A stretch of DNA of 64,000 bases from Cryobacterium sp. CG_9.6 (GCF_029893365.1 NZ_JARXUZ010000001.1:930001-994000); one strand, 5' to 3'. Positions 1-9,563 are shown, numbered from the stretch's first letter. The notes: generated by a model not told the origin, from the sequence alone. Program-made: numbers and translations.

Positions 1-582
1 AATCGAGGCCAACTGGTACCGGCTCAACTCCGCCTGCCGGCGTGCGGTCGTCTAGGAGGACGCCGGCCAGCCCGAGGGCGGCGAAGGACCGCAGCCAGTC
101 CGCCACATACATGGAGGCGTTGTCGGCATCGTCGGCATCGAGGGTGGCGGCATCTGTCGTGCCCGCAAAATGATGGGTGCGCGTGAGCCACTGCATGGGT
201 GAGGGCAGCTGCAGCACGATGGGGGAGCGCTGCGTCTTGCTGAAGACGGTGGCCAGCTCGGTGACATACGAGATCGCCTCGGGGTCAGCCAGCAGGGTGC
301 GGAGCGCATAACCCGTTCGTGTTTTGGCGCTGAGGGACGATGTCAGACGGGCATTTGTCTGCAGTAGGTGGTCGTACAGCCGGTCGAGGCTGAGCAGCGC
401 CACGTCGGATTTGAGGAGGGCCTGAGCCTGCCCGAAGAAATTCGAGAAGGCCATGGGCTCGTGCCAGGGGACGGGGCGGCCCTGCAGGAGGACCTGTTGT
501 GCGTAGTCGTGAGAGTCCAGCATGACGGCGCGGCTGCGGCCTGACGGTGGTTGGTCAATGACGGTGGTCAGCGAGCTGGTCA
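1..582 (-). CDS. Unknown protein at the end of the acetone carboxylase operon (C-terminus outside window)
   Basis: An open frame reads leftward from the ATG at 580-582 without a stop to the window edge, giving at least 194 residues. A ribosome site (AAGGAG in CAAGGAGCC) precedes the ATG. It follows the alpha subunit gene by 103 nt on the same strand, so it is probably the last gene of the carboxylase operon. The visible part has an N-terminal segment rich in Leu/Asp, then a strand-like 'PIVLQLPSPMQWL' and a helix-strand pair ending 'LGLAGVLLDD'. These look like alternating elements of a TIM barrel, possibly of the MetE/UroD superfamily, but this is a weak resemblance. I do not recognise the family with confidence. 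The position suggests a role in ketone metabolism. Confidence 0.7.
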
Positions 583-685
583 TGGTGGCTCCTTGAGGGC
601 GATTGCGGTGAGTGCGGCGAATGCGGAAGGCCGGGAGCCGCCACCGAGATTCTCGGCAGCGGTTCCCGGCTGGTGGCGCGGTGGA

Positions 686-3019
686 TCAGGACTTGTGTTC
701 CACCACCTCGCCGTACTTCTCCTCGAGTTCGCGCACGCGCGCCTCGAGCTTGCTGATTTTCAGCACTCGGCGGTCGGGAACCATGATGAGCGGAAGGTCT
801 TCGAGCTTGCCCTTGACGCGCTCGGGCTCGATGCCGCCCCAGTGAGTGGCCAGTAGCTCCTCATCGTTGTCCTGGCCCCAGGAACCGAAGTAGAGCAGGT
901 CGGCCGGCGGCTCCTCCTGCACGAATTTCTCCACGAATTCCTTGTAGGGAGTGCCGCGACTGATCCGGTCGCGACGCATCTGCGCCCGCAGTTCGATGGT
1001 GGCCTCTTCGTGCACCACGTAGGTCTCGGGTTCCCAAACCACGCCATACATTGTGCTAGCCGTGTGGGCCGAGATTCGGTCGAGCTCAAGGTCGGTGACG
1101 ACCAGTTCGGGGTCACGCTCGAGAACGTCACCGTAACCGCCGCCGGCGCCCTGGGCGATCATGTAGAGCTCGCCCTCCTTGGCCACGTCGAACTGCAGAC
1201 CCATGTGGGCGGACTGGTAGTCGCCGCCCTCAAAGGGCTGCTCATTCATGACGCGTTCCATCGAGAGGTTGAACTGCGACGGGTCGTCGCGAATGATGTC
1301 GTAGATGTTGATGCCCTTCACCATGGCGAGGGGATACACGGGGCAGCCGTAGCCACCGAACATGCCGGGCACAGAGGAGAACTTCGATCCGGAGGTAACC
1401 GTCATGAAGCCCCAGCTTGGGGTGCCGCGCGATGCCACGATCATCTCGTAGCCCATCCCGCCGCGGAACTTGCCGAAGCCCTGGTTATCTCGCACGATGC
1501 GCTTGCTCACGAGCTGCAGGAACGGAACCTCCTCTTCCATAACCTCCTGCTCACCGATGTCAGCCATGGCGCAGAACAGCGGAGCTACGGCGTCCTCGCC
1601 ATCGCGGAATGCCTTCGCACCGCCGCCCATGCCGTTGAGGTCGGCACACAGGTTGCCCACCTGCTCACCGTTTTGCGTGGTGCCACCCCAGAGGAAGTCA
1701 TTGATCTGGTTGAACCAGGGGGCAACGACGTTCGAGTACTTCTGCGGAGCGGAGAACTGCATCTTGGCGAAGGCCGTCTGCAGGGCAGAGAACCCGCGGA
1801 AGGACGCCTGCAGCGACTGGCCCACCGGGGCGTCGTAACCGGCATCCGCCCAGCTGTGCTCTTCGGTGATGACCTCGATCGGCGACATCGCGCCCGTGGA
1901 GCGCGGGAGATCGGGCCACCAGTACGACAGGATCGCCTGCGCCATGAACGACTTAGTTGAGGCGAGTGGCGAGTTGATGGCCCGGTTGAGAATCTCGGGG
2001 CCCGTTCCCGTGAGGTCAACGATGAGGCGTTCGCCCTTGATCGTGATCTTGCAGGCGAACTTGATGAGAATGTTTTCCTTCAGCGTGGAGTCCACGAACT
2101 GGTTGAAGGTCACCGTGCCGTCGGGAAGTTCCCCGATGCGGCGGCGCACCTCGGTCTCCACGTCCTCCACCGTGACGCGGAGGGAGGCGACGAAGGTCTC
2201 CTGTCCCACCTCGTCGATCAGGCGGTCGACGGTGTCCATGATGCGCCGAACGGCACCCATTTTCACCTTGATGTCGGCGAGCATGAGCTTCGGGTCACGG
2301 GTGGAGTGCTGCAGGAAGGTCAGCAGGTCTCGGCGCAGGTGGCCCTTTTCCACGATTTTGATGGGGGAGGCACGCAGGCCGTCATCGAACGGGGTCTCCG
2401 ATCCCGACGGCATGCCTCCGGGCTCGCAGGCCCCGTTCTCACCCTCGTGGATGGTGGCACCTACCCAGGCGATGATGATGCCACCGCGAATGACCGGCAC
2501 GAGCATCGACTGGTCGGTGTTGTGCACCATGCCGAAGCGCGAGTCGTTGTGGAAGAACCCGTCACCCTCGTTGATGCCAACGGTGGGTTCGTCTTTCCAA
2601 TTCTTCATGATGTACCGGATGGGGTGGTGGAGCACCGCCGAGAAGGCGATGACGCCGCGGTTGGAGAGGTAGGTGACGTCGCCCTCTGCCGTGTACACGG
2701 CGCAGGAGAGGTCCGCCCACTTGGCGCCGGGGGCCGCGCCCATGCTCTCGCACATTTCGAACGCCTCGTCGAGGGCGCCGGCTAGGCGCTTGCGAATGCG
2801 GTCGACCTCGAGTGGGTTGATGCCCTGGGCGATGCACTCCTCTTCGTATGCCGATCGCGGCATGATCTCGTGGTGACGCATGATAGCCGGGTCCGGCCCC
2901 AGGAACAGGGTCGTCTCGTCCATGAACTTGTCGACCCACTCCTGCTCCTGGGTGGTGAGTTCCTGGGAGGTTGTGCCGTCGTCGCTGGCCGGGACGAATT
3001 CATCTGTTGTCAGTGTCAT
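686..3019 (-). CDS. acxB: Acetone carboxylase alpha subunit (HyuB-like)
   Basis: Large HyuB/hydantoinase-B family subunit of ATP-dependent acetone carboxylase, which converts acetone and bicarbonate to acetoacetate in the cytoplasm. The product is 777 residues, matching the roughly 776 of characterised AcxB proteins. I place the start at the ATG at 3017-3019 (MTLTTDEF) because an AAAGGAG site lies just upstream; a longer open frame upstream has no such site and would overlap the beta gene. The order gamma-beta-alpha on one strand, with a dedicated gamma gene, separates this from ordinary two-subunit hydantoinases or 5-oxoprolinases. A related ketone such as butanone is also possible as substrate. 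The assignment rests on family resemblance and gene context. Confidence 0.87.
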   Translation of the reverse strand: MTLTTDEFVPASDDGTTSQELTTQEQEWVDKFMDETTLFLGPDPAIMRHHEIMPRSAYEEECIAQGINPLEVDRIRKRLAGALDEAFEMCESMGAAPGAKWADLSCAVYTAEGDVTYLSNRGVIAFSAVLHHPIRYIMKNWKDEPTVGINEGDGFFHNDSRFGMVHNTDQSMLVPVIRGGIIIAWVGATIHEGENGACEPGGMPSGSETPFDDGLRASPIKIVEKGHLRRDLLTFLQHSTRDPKLMLADIKVKMGAVRRIMDTVDRLIDEVGQETFVASLRVTVEDVETEVRRRIGELPDGTVTFNQFVDSTLKENILIKFACKITIKGERLIVDLTGTGPEILNRAINSPLASTKSFMAQAILSYWWPDLPRSTGAMSPIEVITEEHSWADAGYDAPVGQSLQASFRGFSALQTAFAKMQFSAPQKYSNVVAPWFNQINDFLWGGTTQNGEQVGNLCADLNGMGGGAKAFRDGEDAVAPLFCAMADIGEQEVMEEEVPFLQLVSKRIVRDNQGFGKFRGGMGYEMIVASRGTPSWGFMTVTSGSKFSSVPGMFGGYGCPVYPLAMVKGINIYDIIRDDPSQFNLSMERVMNEQPFEGGDYQSAHMGLQFDVAKEGELYMIAQGAGGGYGDVLERDPELVVTDLELDRISAHTASTMYGVVWEPETYVVHEEATIELRAQMRRDRISRGTPYKEFVEKFVQEEPPADLLYFGSWGQDNDEELLATHWGGIEPERVKGKLEDLPLIMVPDRRVLKISKLEARVRELEEKYGEVVEHKS

Positions 3020-3074
3020 TGTTCTCAAGCTCCTTTGCTTGCGCGTTCGAAAGAATGGGGAAGGATGGCGGTGC

Positions 3075-5201
3075 CTAGTCGCTGAGGAGCCACACGGCCC
3101 CCTGCACGGTGGGCTCGAGGCGCCAGCCCGGCTCCACAAGGTAGGTGGTGTTTTCGGTCGTTACGATGGCCGGTCCGTGAATCACGAACTCGTGCTTCAA
3201 CGCGTCCGCATCGTAAACGGGAGTATCAACGGCCCCCGCAATGCTCGTGAAGTGCACCTGGCGGTGCGACACCGGAACGGGCTTGGTCTTTTCGCCCCCG
3301 GCATGAATCGACTCGAACTCAATCACTTCGCCCTCGATGTAGGAGGCCACTCGAATGGTTTGAACGCGGATGCCCGCCTCGGGTGCCTGGGTACCCTCGC
3401 CGTAGCGCTCACCAAAGATCTCCGAGAAGGTCTGGATGAGGTGCAGCACGTCAGCGACGCCGTTGACTCGGTTGATGTCGAAGGCCACGGCCGTGGTGAC
3501 GAGCTGGTTGCCGTACCGCATGTCCATCTCGAGGCGATAGCGCACATCCGCTCGGTCATAGCCCTGACGAACGAGGTCCTCGGCGCCCTTTGCCTCCAGC
3601 TCGGCGATGTATCCGTTCAGTGCCTCGTACTGGTTGTACAGACTGCGCTTAATGGCTTCGTAGAGAACCACGTAGGCGCTGCGCTCGTGAATATGTAGCG
3701 GGCGCATGTTGCCGGCACCGAGTGCGGAGAACACGGAGGCGAACGGCGGGAAGAGAATCCGGCTGATGCCGGCGCTCGTCGCGATGCCGCAGGCGTGGAG
3801 CGGGCCGTTGCCGCCATAGGCGAGCATTGTGTAGTCCTCGATGAGGCCGCCACGCGAGCGCAGCTCCTTCTCGATGCCGATGGCCATCTGCTCGTCCACG
3901 GTTTTCTTGATCACCTTGGCAACCTCGACGGCGTCCAGATCGAGCTCGTCGGAGAGCGTCTCGTCAATCACATAAATAGAGCGCTTCTTGTTGAGTTTGA
4001 TGTGGCCGTTTGCGTAGTTCTCCGGGTCAAGGTATCCCAGCACGAGGTCGGCGTCGGTGACCGTGGGGCGGAGACCACCACGGTCGTAGCAGGCCGGACC
4101 CGGGTCGGATCCCGCCGACTCGGGGCCAATTTGAATGGCGTGGTGAATGCGGTTGTATGCCGCAATCGAGCCGCCGCCAGCACCGAGGGTGTTGAGGTGG
4201 ATCATCGGTGCCGACACCATCCAGCGCCCGATGGTGGGCTGGAAGTCGTAGTGCCGCACTCCACCCTCCGGGACGAGGCCAATGTCGAACGAGGTTCCCC
4301 CCATGTCCATGGAGACCACGTCGCCGAGGCCGGTGGATTCCGACAGGTGCTGAGCCGCGCCCACGCCGGCGATGGGTCCGGAGTGAATCGTTTGCAGGGC
4401 ATCCGTTGAGTTGGGCTGCGCCATGCCGCCCGAGTTGTGAATCACCAGCATGGGCTTTTCGTAACCCGAATCCCGTAGGTTGTTGGAGAGCTGGTTGAGT
4501 GCGTGAAACATGGTTTCGTGCAGGAAGGCATCCACGATCGTGGCCATGGCCCGCACGTACTCGCCCTTGCGCCCCGACACCTGGCTGCTGAGTAGCACCG
4601 GAATTGAGCCGAGCTCGTGCGTGGGGTACTCCTCGAGGATGATCTCGAGAATGCGGTCCTCGTGCACCGAGTTCTCGGTGGCGTTGGTGAGTGCGATCAC
4701 AATCGCCTCGGCCCCGTTGTTAACGAGCTCACGCACCTGGGTACGCACGTCGTCGTACATGAGTGGCACGAGCACCTCACCCACCGAGTCGATGCGCTCC
4801 CTCACCGAGCGGATGAGGCGGCGCGGCACGAGCGGTTCGGGTCGCTGGGCGTCGGGCATGTCGCCCTGCTTGACGCCGTCGAGACCCTCGCCGTACCCCC
4901 GTCCGCGAGACAGGGGGATGGTGTCTTCAAAGCCGTGGGTGACGATGGCGGCCACGCGCGGTCCTTTGCCCTCGATGAGAGCGTTGGTGCCCAGCGTCGT
5001 GGCGTACCGCACCGAATCGACTTCCTTCAGTGCGGTTTCGCGCGAGATTCCGGCACGTTCGCAGGCACGATCGAGGGCCTCATTGAAACCGAGGGCCAAG
5101 TTGTGATGGGTGGTGAGGGCCTTCGACTCAATGTAAATGTCATCCCACACGAAGAAGCAGTCGCTGAACGTGCCGCCGATGTCGACAGATATTCGTTTCA
5201 T
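3075..5201 (-). CDS. acxA: Acetone carboxylase beta subunit (HyuA-like ATPase)
   Basis: HyuA-family subunit of 708 residues that is expected to activate the ketone and bicarbonate by phosphorylation from ATP. The N-terminus reads 'VDIGGTFSDCF', the phosphate-binding loop of the ASKHA fold, and a second glycine-rich element 'MDMGGTSFDIG' lies near residue 300. A third, 'AYGGNGPLHACG', lies near residue 475. The length agrees with AcxA (about 717). The gene starts 2 nt after the gamma-subunit stop, with an AGGGAG site inside the gamma gene, so the two are probably translationally coupled. The alpha gene follows after 55 nt. Confidence 0.87.
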   Translation of the reverse strand: MKRISVDIGGTFSDCFFVWDDIYIESKALTTHHNLALGFNEALDRACERAGISRETALKEVDSVRYATTLGTNALIEGKGPRVAAIVTHGFEDTIPLSRGRGYGEGLDGVKQGDMPDAQRPEPLVPRRLIRSVRERIDSVGEVLVPLMYDDVRTQVRELVNNGAEAIVIALTNATENSVHEDRILEIILEEYPTHELGSIPVLLSSQVSGRKGEYVRAMATIVDAFLHETMFHALNQLSNNLRDSGYEKPMLVIHNSGGMAQPNSTDALQTIHSGPIAGVGAAQHLSESTGLGDVVSMDMGGTSFDIGLVPEGGVRHYDFQPTIGRWMVSAPMIHLNTLGAGGGSIAAYNRIHHAIQIGPESAGSDPGPACYDRGGLRPTVTDADLVLGYLDPENYANGHIKLNKKRSIYVIDETLSDELDLDAVEVAKVIKKTVDEQMAIGIEKELRSRGGLIEDYTMLAYGGNGPLHACGIATSAGISRILFPPFASVFSALGAGNMRPLHIHERSAYVVLYEAIKRSLYNQYEALNGYIAELEAKGAEDLVRQGYDRADVRYRLEMDMRYGNQLVTTAVAFDINRVNGVADVLHLIQTFSEIFGERYGEGTQAPEAGIRVQTIRVASYIEGEVIEFESIHAGGEKTKPVPVSHRQVHFTSIAGAVDTPVYDADALKHEFVIHGPAIVTTENTTYLVEPGWRLEPTVQGAVWLLSD

Positions 5202-5203
5202 GG

Positions 5204-5671
5204 TCAGTGCGCTCCCTGGCTGTCGGTGGTGCGGGGGCCGTGCGAGTGGCCGCTCACGGAGTCGAAGCGGGCGCTCAGGTCGGTTTCGGCGTTTTCGCCG
5301 GGTCCGTAGTTGACAACCTCTTCGGGGTTACCGCCGTGTGCCTCCCACTTTTCGCGTAGGGAGTCGATGTCCCAGAGCATGTCGACGGTGGGCGGATGCC
5401 CCGGCGGAAGATACTCGGCCTCGATCTGGGTTCCGCAGGTGGGGCAGTAGAACTCCAGGATGCGGCAGAACGCGGGATCGGGGGAGAACGTGAACTCGTA
5501 CTTTTCCGGGTCAATGACCGGCGGGTGAATCTCGCGGGGGTCCCGGTCGTAGACCAGGGTTCCCTCCTTGTAGTTGCCGCGGGCATCGCCGAAGTCGTGG
5601 GCGCAGACGCGGCAAATCCAACGTTCGGTATCAAGATCAATAAAGAGGTATTCAGTCATGGGAACGCGCAT
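5204..5671 (-). CDS. acxC: Acetone carboxylase gamma subunit
   Basis: Small third subunit, 155 residues, matching the acetone_carb_G family (about 165 residues in other bacteria). A CxxC pair (CRVC, residues 20-23) and a later CPTC form a likely metal-binding zinc-ribbon-like pair. This gene is what identifies the cluster as a ketone carboxylase rather than a hydantoinase. The start at 5671 (MRVP) has an AAGGAAGG site at suitable spacing; an internal ATG at 5659 (MTEY) is the alternative. It lies 38 nt after the extra HyuA-like gene and 2 nt before the beta subunit. Confidence 0.88.
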   Translation of the reverse strand: MRVPMTEYLFIDLDTERWICRVCAHDFGDARGNYKEGTLVYDRDPREIHPPVIDPEKYEFTFSPDPAFCRILEFYCPTCGTQIEAEYLPPGHPPTVDMLWDIDSLREKWEAHGGNPEEVVNYGPGENAETDLSARFDSVSGHSHGPRTTDSQGAH

Positions 5672-5709
5672 GGGGTTTTACCTTCCTTGGTAAAAGTGGT
5701 GAGCAGAAT

Positions 5710-7572
5710 TTAGGAGCGGATGCTGTCGGTCAGCAGCAGATCGCCGGCGTTGGACACCGCGAGATTCCAGCCAAGGGGAACCCGGGCTGTGAAGAACGGA
5801 CCCTCCACGATTGCCGGTCCGGATGCCGTGGCTCCCGGCTTCTGCTCGTCGAGCAAGTAGACCGAGACCGTGTCGATCTGCGTGGCCGAGGATCGGACCT
5901 CCCGGGTGCCGCTGGTGACGGCCGGCGTCGTGGCGGTGGGTGACCCACCGTCGAGCACCGGATGCGGCAACCGGAACACGGCCTTCAGGGAGAGAATTTC
6001 GCTACCGTCCTCGACCAGGTCGCTCCACTGCAGCTCGCAGTCGTCAATGTCATGCCCCTCCTGGAACATGTCGCGAGCCGCATCGAGGCGCATCACGGCT
6101 TTCGCCGTGTCAATGGCCACCGGAGTGAAACCGGTGACATCGGTCTCATACGACTGGGCAATGTCGGAGAAGCTGATGCCGTACGCCGAGAACACCGCCG
6201 CGAGGCGGGGGACGAGTACGTGATTCACACCCACACTGCGGGCCGCTGCGCACGCGCTCATCGGGCCTCCGCCGCCGAACGCGGCGATCGTGGTCTCCTG
6301 CCCCGAGATCAGCAGCGCGGCAAAGGCCTCCGCCAGCCGGCCTGAGTAGGTCTCCTCCATGCGGATGAGCGCCTCCTCCAGACTGATGCCGAGGGGGTCG
6401 GCCACCGTCTTGGTGATCACGGCACGGGACCGTTCGGCATCCAGTGCCATTTCACCATTCAGGTACGTCTCCGGGTCGAGCACACCCAGCAGCAGGTTGA
6501 CGTCGGTGATGGTGGCCTGAGTGCCACCGAAACCGAAGCACGCCGGTCCGGGAGCGGCACCCACGCTCTCGGGTCCCACCGTGATCTTGCCGTCACGCAC
6601 GGTGATGATGGAGCTTCCACCCACACCGAACGAGTGCACGTTGCTCATCTCGTACGAAATGCCGACGCCCTGAACAGATCCGCGGCGATCCGAAGAAATG
6701 GTGGAATCCGCGACCGCTCCGACATCGGTTGTGGTGCCGCCGACATCGATCATGAGCACGTTCTTCAGCCCGTAGGCCTCGGACAGGGCGCGAGTGCCCT
6801 CGAGGCCACCGCGCGGCCCCGAGGAGTATGTCTTGAGCGCTACGGACTTGGCGACCCGCGAGGAGGCACCATCGTTGCGGTAGATGAGCAGGGGGTTCTT
6901 CACCTTGTAGGCCCGCAGGCGGTGCTCCGCGCTGTAGAGAAAACGCTCCACGGTGGGGTGCAGAAACGAGTTAAGAATGCCGGACCAGATTTGGCGGGTG
7001 CGGTTGGTGTCTGAGGCGAACTCGCGGGAGAACAGGATGGGAACCGAGCCGAGCAGGTGCCGGGGGAAGTTCTTGAGCATGGTGCGCTTGTACAGGTGCT
7101 CGCGCTCGAGGCTGGTGGCGGCAACGACAAGACGCTCGGCGCCGGCCGTTGTGAGCCGGTTGATTTCCGCTACGAGGTCGCGGGCAAGCTGCTCGGGACT
7201 CTCATCCGCGTTCACCACGGCAACGCGGTTGCCGATGAGGTCGTCGAAGAGCCCGTTCTTCTGCTCCACGCTGCGCAGAGTCTCGGCCAGGGTGGGGTCG
7301 TCGGTAATAAGACCGATGAGCGGGCCCTTGCGCTCGACGAGAGCGTTGGTGCCCTGGGTCGATGAGTAGCGGATGTGCGTGGTCGAGTGCAGCAGCTCGG
7401 CGAGGTTGGACTCTCCAAACAGCTGCGTCGAGGCCTTGGTCATGGCGTCGAAGAGGCACTGGGAGAGATCGACCGGTGTGGTGAGGGTCTTGGTGAACGT
7501 GAAATCCGCTCCGCTACCCACCACGATGTCCGTGAGTGTGCCGCCGTTGTCGATGTTGATCAAACGTTCCAT
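5710..7572 (-). CDS. Second HyuA-like (hydantoinase/oxoprolinase family) ATPase subunit, first gene of the acetone carboxylase operon
   Basis: A 620-residue HyuA-family protein distinct from the beta subunit. It keeps the ASKHA phosphate loops 'DNGGTLTD' at the N-terminus, 'IDVGGTTTDVG' in the middle and 'AFGGGGPMSAC' later. The start is the ATG at 7570-7572 (MERLIN), preceded by AAAGGAG; upstream sequence in frame is the promoter region. It is the first gene after the divergent promoter and is cotranscribed with acxC, acxA and acxB. A carboxylase needs only one HyuA subunit, so this one is extra. It may replace AcxA for another ketone or have a separate kinase-like role. No HyuB partner of its own is present. 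Confidence 0.85.
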   Translation of the reverse strand: MERLINIDNGGTLTDIVVGSGADFTFTKTLTTPVDLSQCLFDAMTKASTQLFGESNLAELLHSTTHIRYSSTQGTNALVERKGPLIGLITDDPTLAETLRSVEQKNGLFDDLIGNRVAVVNADESPEQLARDLVAEINRLTTAGAERLVVAATSLEREHLYKRTMLKNFPRHLLGSVPILFSREFASDTNRTRQIWSGILNSFLHPTVERFLYSAEHRLRAYKVKNPLLIYRNDGASSRVAKSVALKTYSSGPRGGLEGTRALSEAYGLKNVLMIDVGGTTTDVGAVADSTISSDRRGSVQGVGISYEMSNVHSFGVGGSSIITVRDGKITVGPESVGAAPGPACFGFGGTQATITDVNLLLGVLDPETYLNGEMALDAERSRAVITKTVADPLGISLEEALIRMEETYSGRLAEAFAALLISGQETTIAAFGGGGPMSACAAARSVGVNHVLVPRLAAVFSAYGISFSDIAQSYETDVTGFTPVAIDTAKAVMRLDAARDMFQEGHDIDDCELQWSDLVEDGSEILSLKAVFRLPHPVLDGGSPTATTPAVTSGTREVRSSATQIDTVSVYLLDEQKPGATASGPAIVEGPFFTARVPLGWNLAVSNAGDLLLTDSIRS

Positions 7573-7658
7573 GAGCGCTCCTTTGCGTTGGTGTGGAATG
7601 ACCGGTGGCCCTCGGGGGAGCCACGACCACCAGCGTGACGCAGCTGAGAAGACGCCAC

Positions 7659-7677
7659 GTGTCCCACATTGGGACAC
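7659..7677. promoter_or_regulatory. Perfect 19-bp palindrome between the carboxylase operon and its regulator
   Basis: GTGTCCCA and TGGGACAC flank a 3-bp CAT spacer with no mismatch. It lies 87 bp upstream of the minus-strand HyuA-like gene and 63 bp upstream of the plus-strand AcoR-like gene. This is a likely operator for that regulator (Fis-type HTH dimer), controlling both directions. The binding assignment is inferred from position and symmetry. Confidence 0.7.
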
Positions 7678-7739
7678 CTGCTGCGTAGCGCTGCACGTGG
7701 GTAAGGGAGCATGCTTACAGAGTCCACAAAGGAGTAGAT

Positions 7740-9563
7740 ATGCCTGAAGCTGCTGCTCGGCGAGTAAAAATTGCATCTGCTCGAGAAGAGTTTCTGCAAT
7801 TTGGTGCCGCAGGTGTGCCGGTGGGGAGGGCCTTTCTGCCCGATGTGGTTGCGGGTGTGGTGGCGGCGTCGTGGCAGCGGTCCTTCACGGCCGGTGTGAA
7901 TGCCGCAAGCGCGCAGGCCGTCTTTCATGACGATCTTGACCTCACGGGGCGCCTGATGCGCTGCTCCAAGCCGGTCATCGCCCGGCTCAGCGATGACATG
8001 GCGCAGATGCCGCTGAGCATCGTTCTCACCGACGCGCGGGCACGCATTCTGGCCCGCTCCGAAACCAGCAAGACGATCGGAACCCTGCTCGATCAGGTTT
8101 CCCTGGCGCCCGGGTTCACCTATGCCGAGGGTCTCGTGGGTACCAACGGCATCGGCACTGTTCTGGAGTCCGGCAAGTCGTTGTACATCGTGGGTCCGGA
8201 GCACTTCACGGAGGGTTTGCAGCCGTTCGCCTGCGCCGGGAGTCCGATCCGGGACCCGCTCACCGGACGAGTGGAGGGCGTTCTCGACATCAGCTGCCTC
8301 ATCGCGGACTCCAGCCCGCTGATGCGCTCGGTGGTGCAGTCGGCCGCGCACGAGATCGAGCGAAACCTGCTGACGGATCGCAGCCAGCGTCAGCAGGCGC
8401 TCTTTGAGGCCTACGTGCGACTGGATGCCCGCACCCACGGGGCCGTCATGGCCGTGGGCGGCACCATGGTGATGGGAAATGCGCTCGCCCAGAGTCTCTT
8501 CGAGCCCGCCGAACAGTGGGCGATTCACGAACACGCCCGATACCTGCTCACGGGGCGGAGCCAGCCGGTGGACCGCATTGAGCTGGCCTCCGGACGGGTT
8601 GTGAACATCCGCGGCACCCGGGTGGGAGCGGGTGAACACGTGGCCGGCATCATCGTTGTGGTCGATATTGTGTCCGAGTCCGCGCCAATGCCCCTCGTTG
8701 TGCCCTCGGGGCTTGCGCCTGCCGCTGCCGCCCCACGCATTGTCGATCCGGCTGAGGGTATTGATCGGTCGTTGCTGGCCAAGAGAACCTGCGCGGGCAT
8801 CACCGACGCTCTGCAGCAGCGCCAGCCGCTTCTCGTGGTGGGCGAGGCGGGAAGCGGCAAACTGTCGGTGCTCGTGGACCTCTACCACCGCGTCGTTCCT
8901 GCTGGGCGAACGCGGGTGAATGCCACCAGCGTTGGGGATGATCCGGGGCAGCCAGCTGGTTTCTCGGCCTGGACAGAACCCGCGCTCTACGTGTTCACGA
9001 ACATTAACCACCTGTCGACCGACGCCGTTGACGACCTGGAACGCGTGCTGGATCAGCTCGGAGCGTGCGGCGGGCCGGTCTCCGTGGCCGCCACGATGAG
9101 TGATGCCGTGGTTGACCCGGCGCTCCCGTTCGCGCGTCTGCTGGCGCGGTTCGAGGCATCGGTTACGGTGGCGCCACTTCGCCATCGACGGGAGGATCTG
9201 CCCGTTATTGTCGACCGTATCCTGGCCAATCTCACCGGCCCGCGCCACGTGACCCTGAGTGCGGGAGCGATGCGGGTCATCTCCCGCTACACGTGGCCGC
9301 AGAATATTCGTCAGCTGGAGGAAGCGTTGGAGGCCGCTTTGCAGAAACGACCCGTGGGTGAGATTCTGCCGGAAGACTTGCCGGGTTACTGTCACACCGG
9401 GGCGCGGCGCCTGCTCTCACCCATCGAGGCGGGCGAGCGCGACATCATCGTGAATGCCCTTCGGGATGCTGACGGCAACCGGGTGCGAACGGCGGAAGCA
9501 CTTGGCATGGCCCGGTCCTCGCTCTACCGAAAGCTGAAGACGTTCGGCATCGACGCGGCGTAG
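7740..9563 (+). CDS. AcoR-like (GAF, degenerate AAA+, Fis HTH) transcriptional regulator
   Basis: A 607-residue regulator with the layout of AcoR/MimR-type activators. A GAF-like sensor domain (about residues 70-215) contains 'GTNGIGTVLESG'; an AAA+ region spans about 350-520; a Fis-type helix-turn-helix closes the protein ('RTAEALGMARSSLYRKL'). The start ATG follows AAAGGAG. The AAA+ part is degenerate: the Walker A reads GEAGSGKLS, with Leu where Thr/Ser is expected; the Walker B acidic pair is missing (ALYVFTNINHL); and I find no GAFTGA loop for sigma-54 contact. It probably senses a ketone or alcohol and controls the divergent carboxylase operon through the palindrome at 7659-7677, working with a sigma-70-type polymerase. 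Confidence 0.85.
   Translation: MPEAAARRVKIASAREEFLQFGAAGVPVGRAFLPDVVAGVVAASWQRSFTAGVNAASAQAVFHDDLDLTGRLMRCSKPVIARLSDDMAQMPLSIVLTDARARILARSETSKTIGTLLDQVSLAPGFTYAEGLVGTNGIGTVLESGKSLYIVGPEHFTEGLQPFACAGSPIRDPLTGRVEGVLDISCLIADSSPLMRSVVQSAAHEIERNLLTDRSQRQQALFEAYVRLDARTHGAVMAVGGTMVMGNALAQSLFEPAEQWAIHEHARYLLTGRSQPVDRIELASGRVVNIRGTRVGAGEHVAGIIVVVDIVSESAPMPLVVPSGLAPAAAAPRIVDPAEGIDRSLLAKRTCAGITDALQQRQPLLVVGEAGSGKLSVLVDLYHRVVPAGRTRVNATSVGDDPGQPAGFSAWTEPALYVFTNINHLSTDAVDDLERVLDQLGACGGPVSVAATMSDAVVDPALPFARLLARFEASVTVAPLRHRREDLPVIVDRILANLTGPRHVTLSAGAMRVISRYTWPQNIRQLEEALEAALQKRPVGEILPEDLPGYCHTGARRLLSPIEAGERDIIVNALRDADGNRVRTAEALGMARSSLYRKLKTFGIDAA

Noticed and set aside
2880..3698. Plus-strand frame across the acxA/acxB junction
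   Set aside because: Antisense to two confident genes and without a recognisable domain.
686..5671. Hydantoinase or 5-oxoprolinase
   Set aside because: HyuA and HyuB families include these, but the dedicated gamma subunit and the subunit sizes fit acetone carboxylase better.
7560..9395. Long minus-strand open frame (about 611 codons) over the regulator gene
   Set aside because: It is rich in His/Arg/Gly with no domain pattern and lies antisense to the clearly recognisable AcoR-like protein; such frames are common opposite GC-rich genes.
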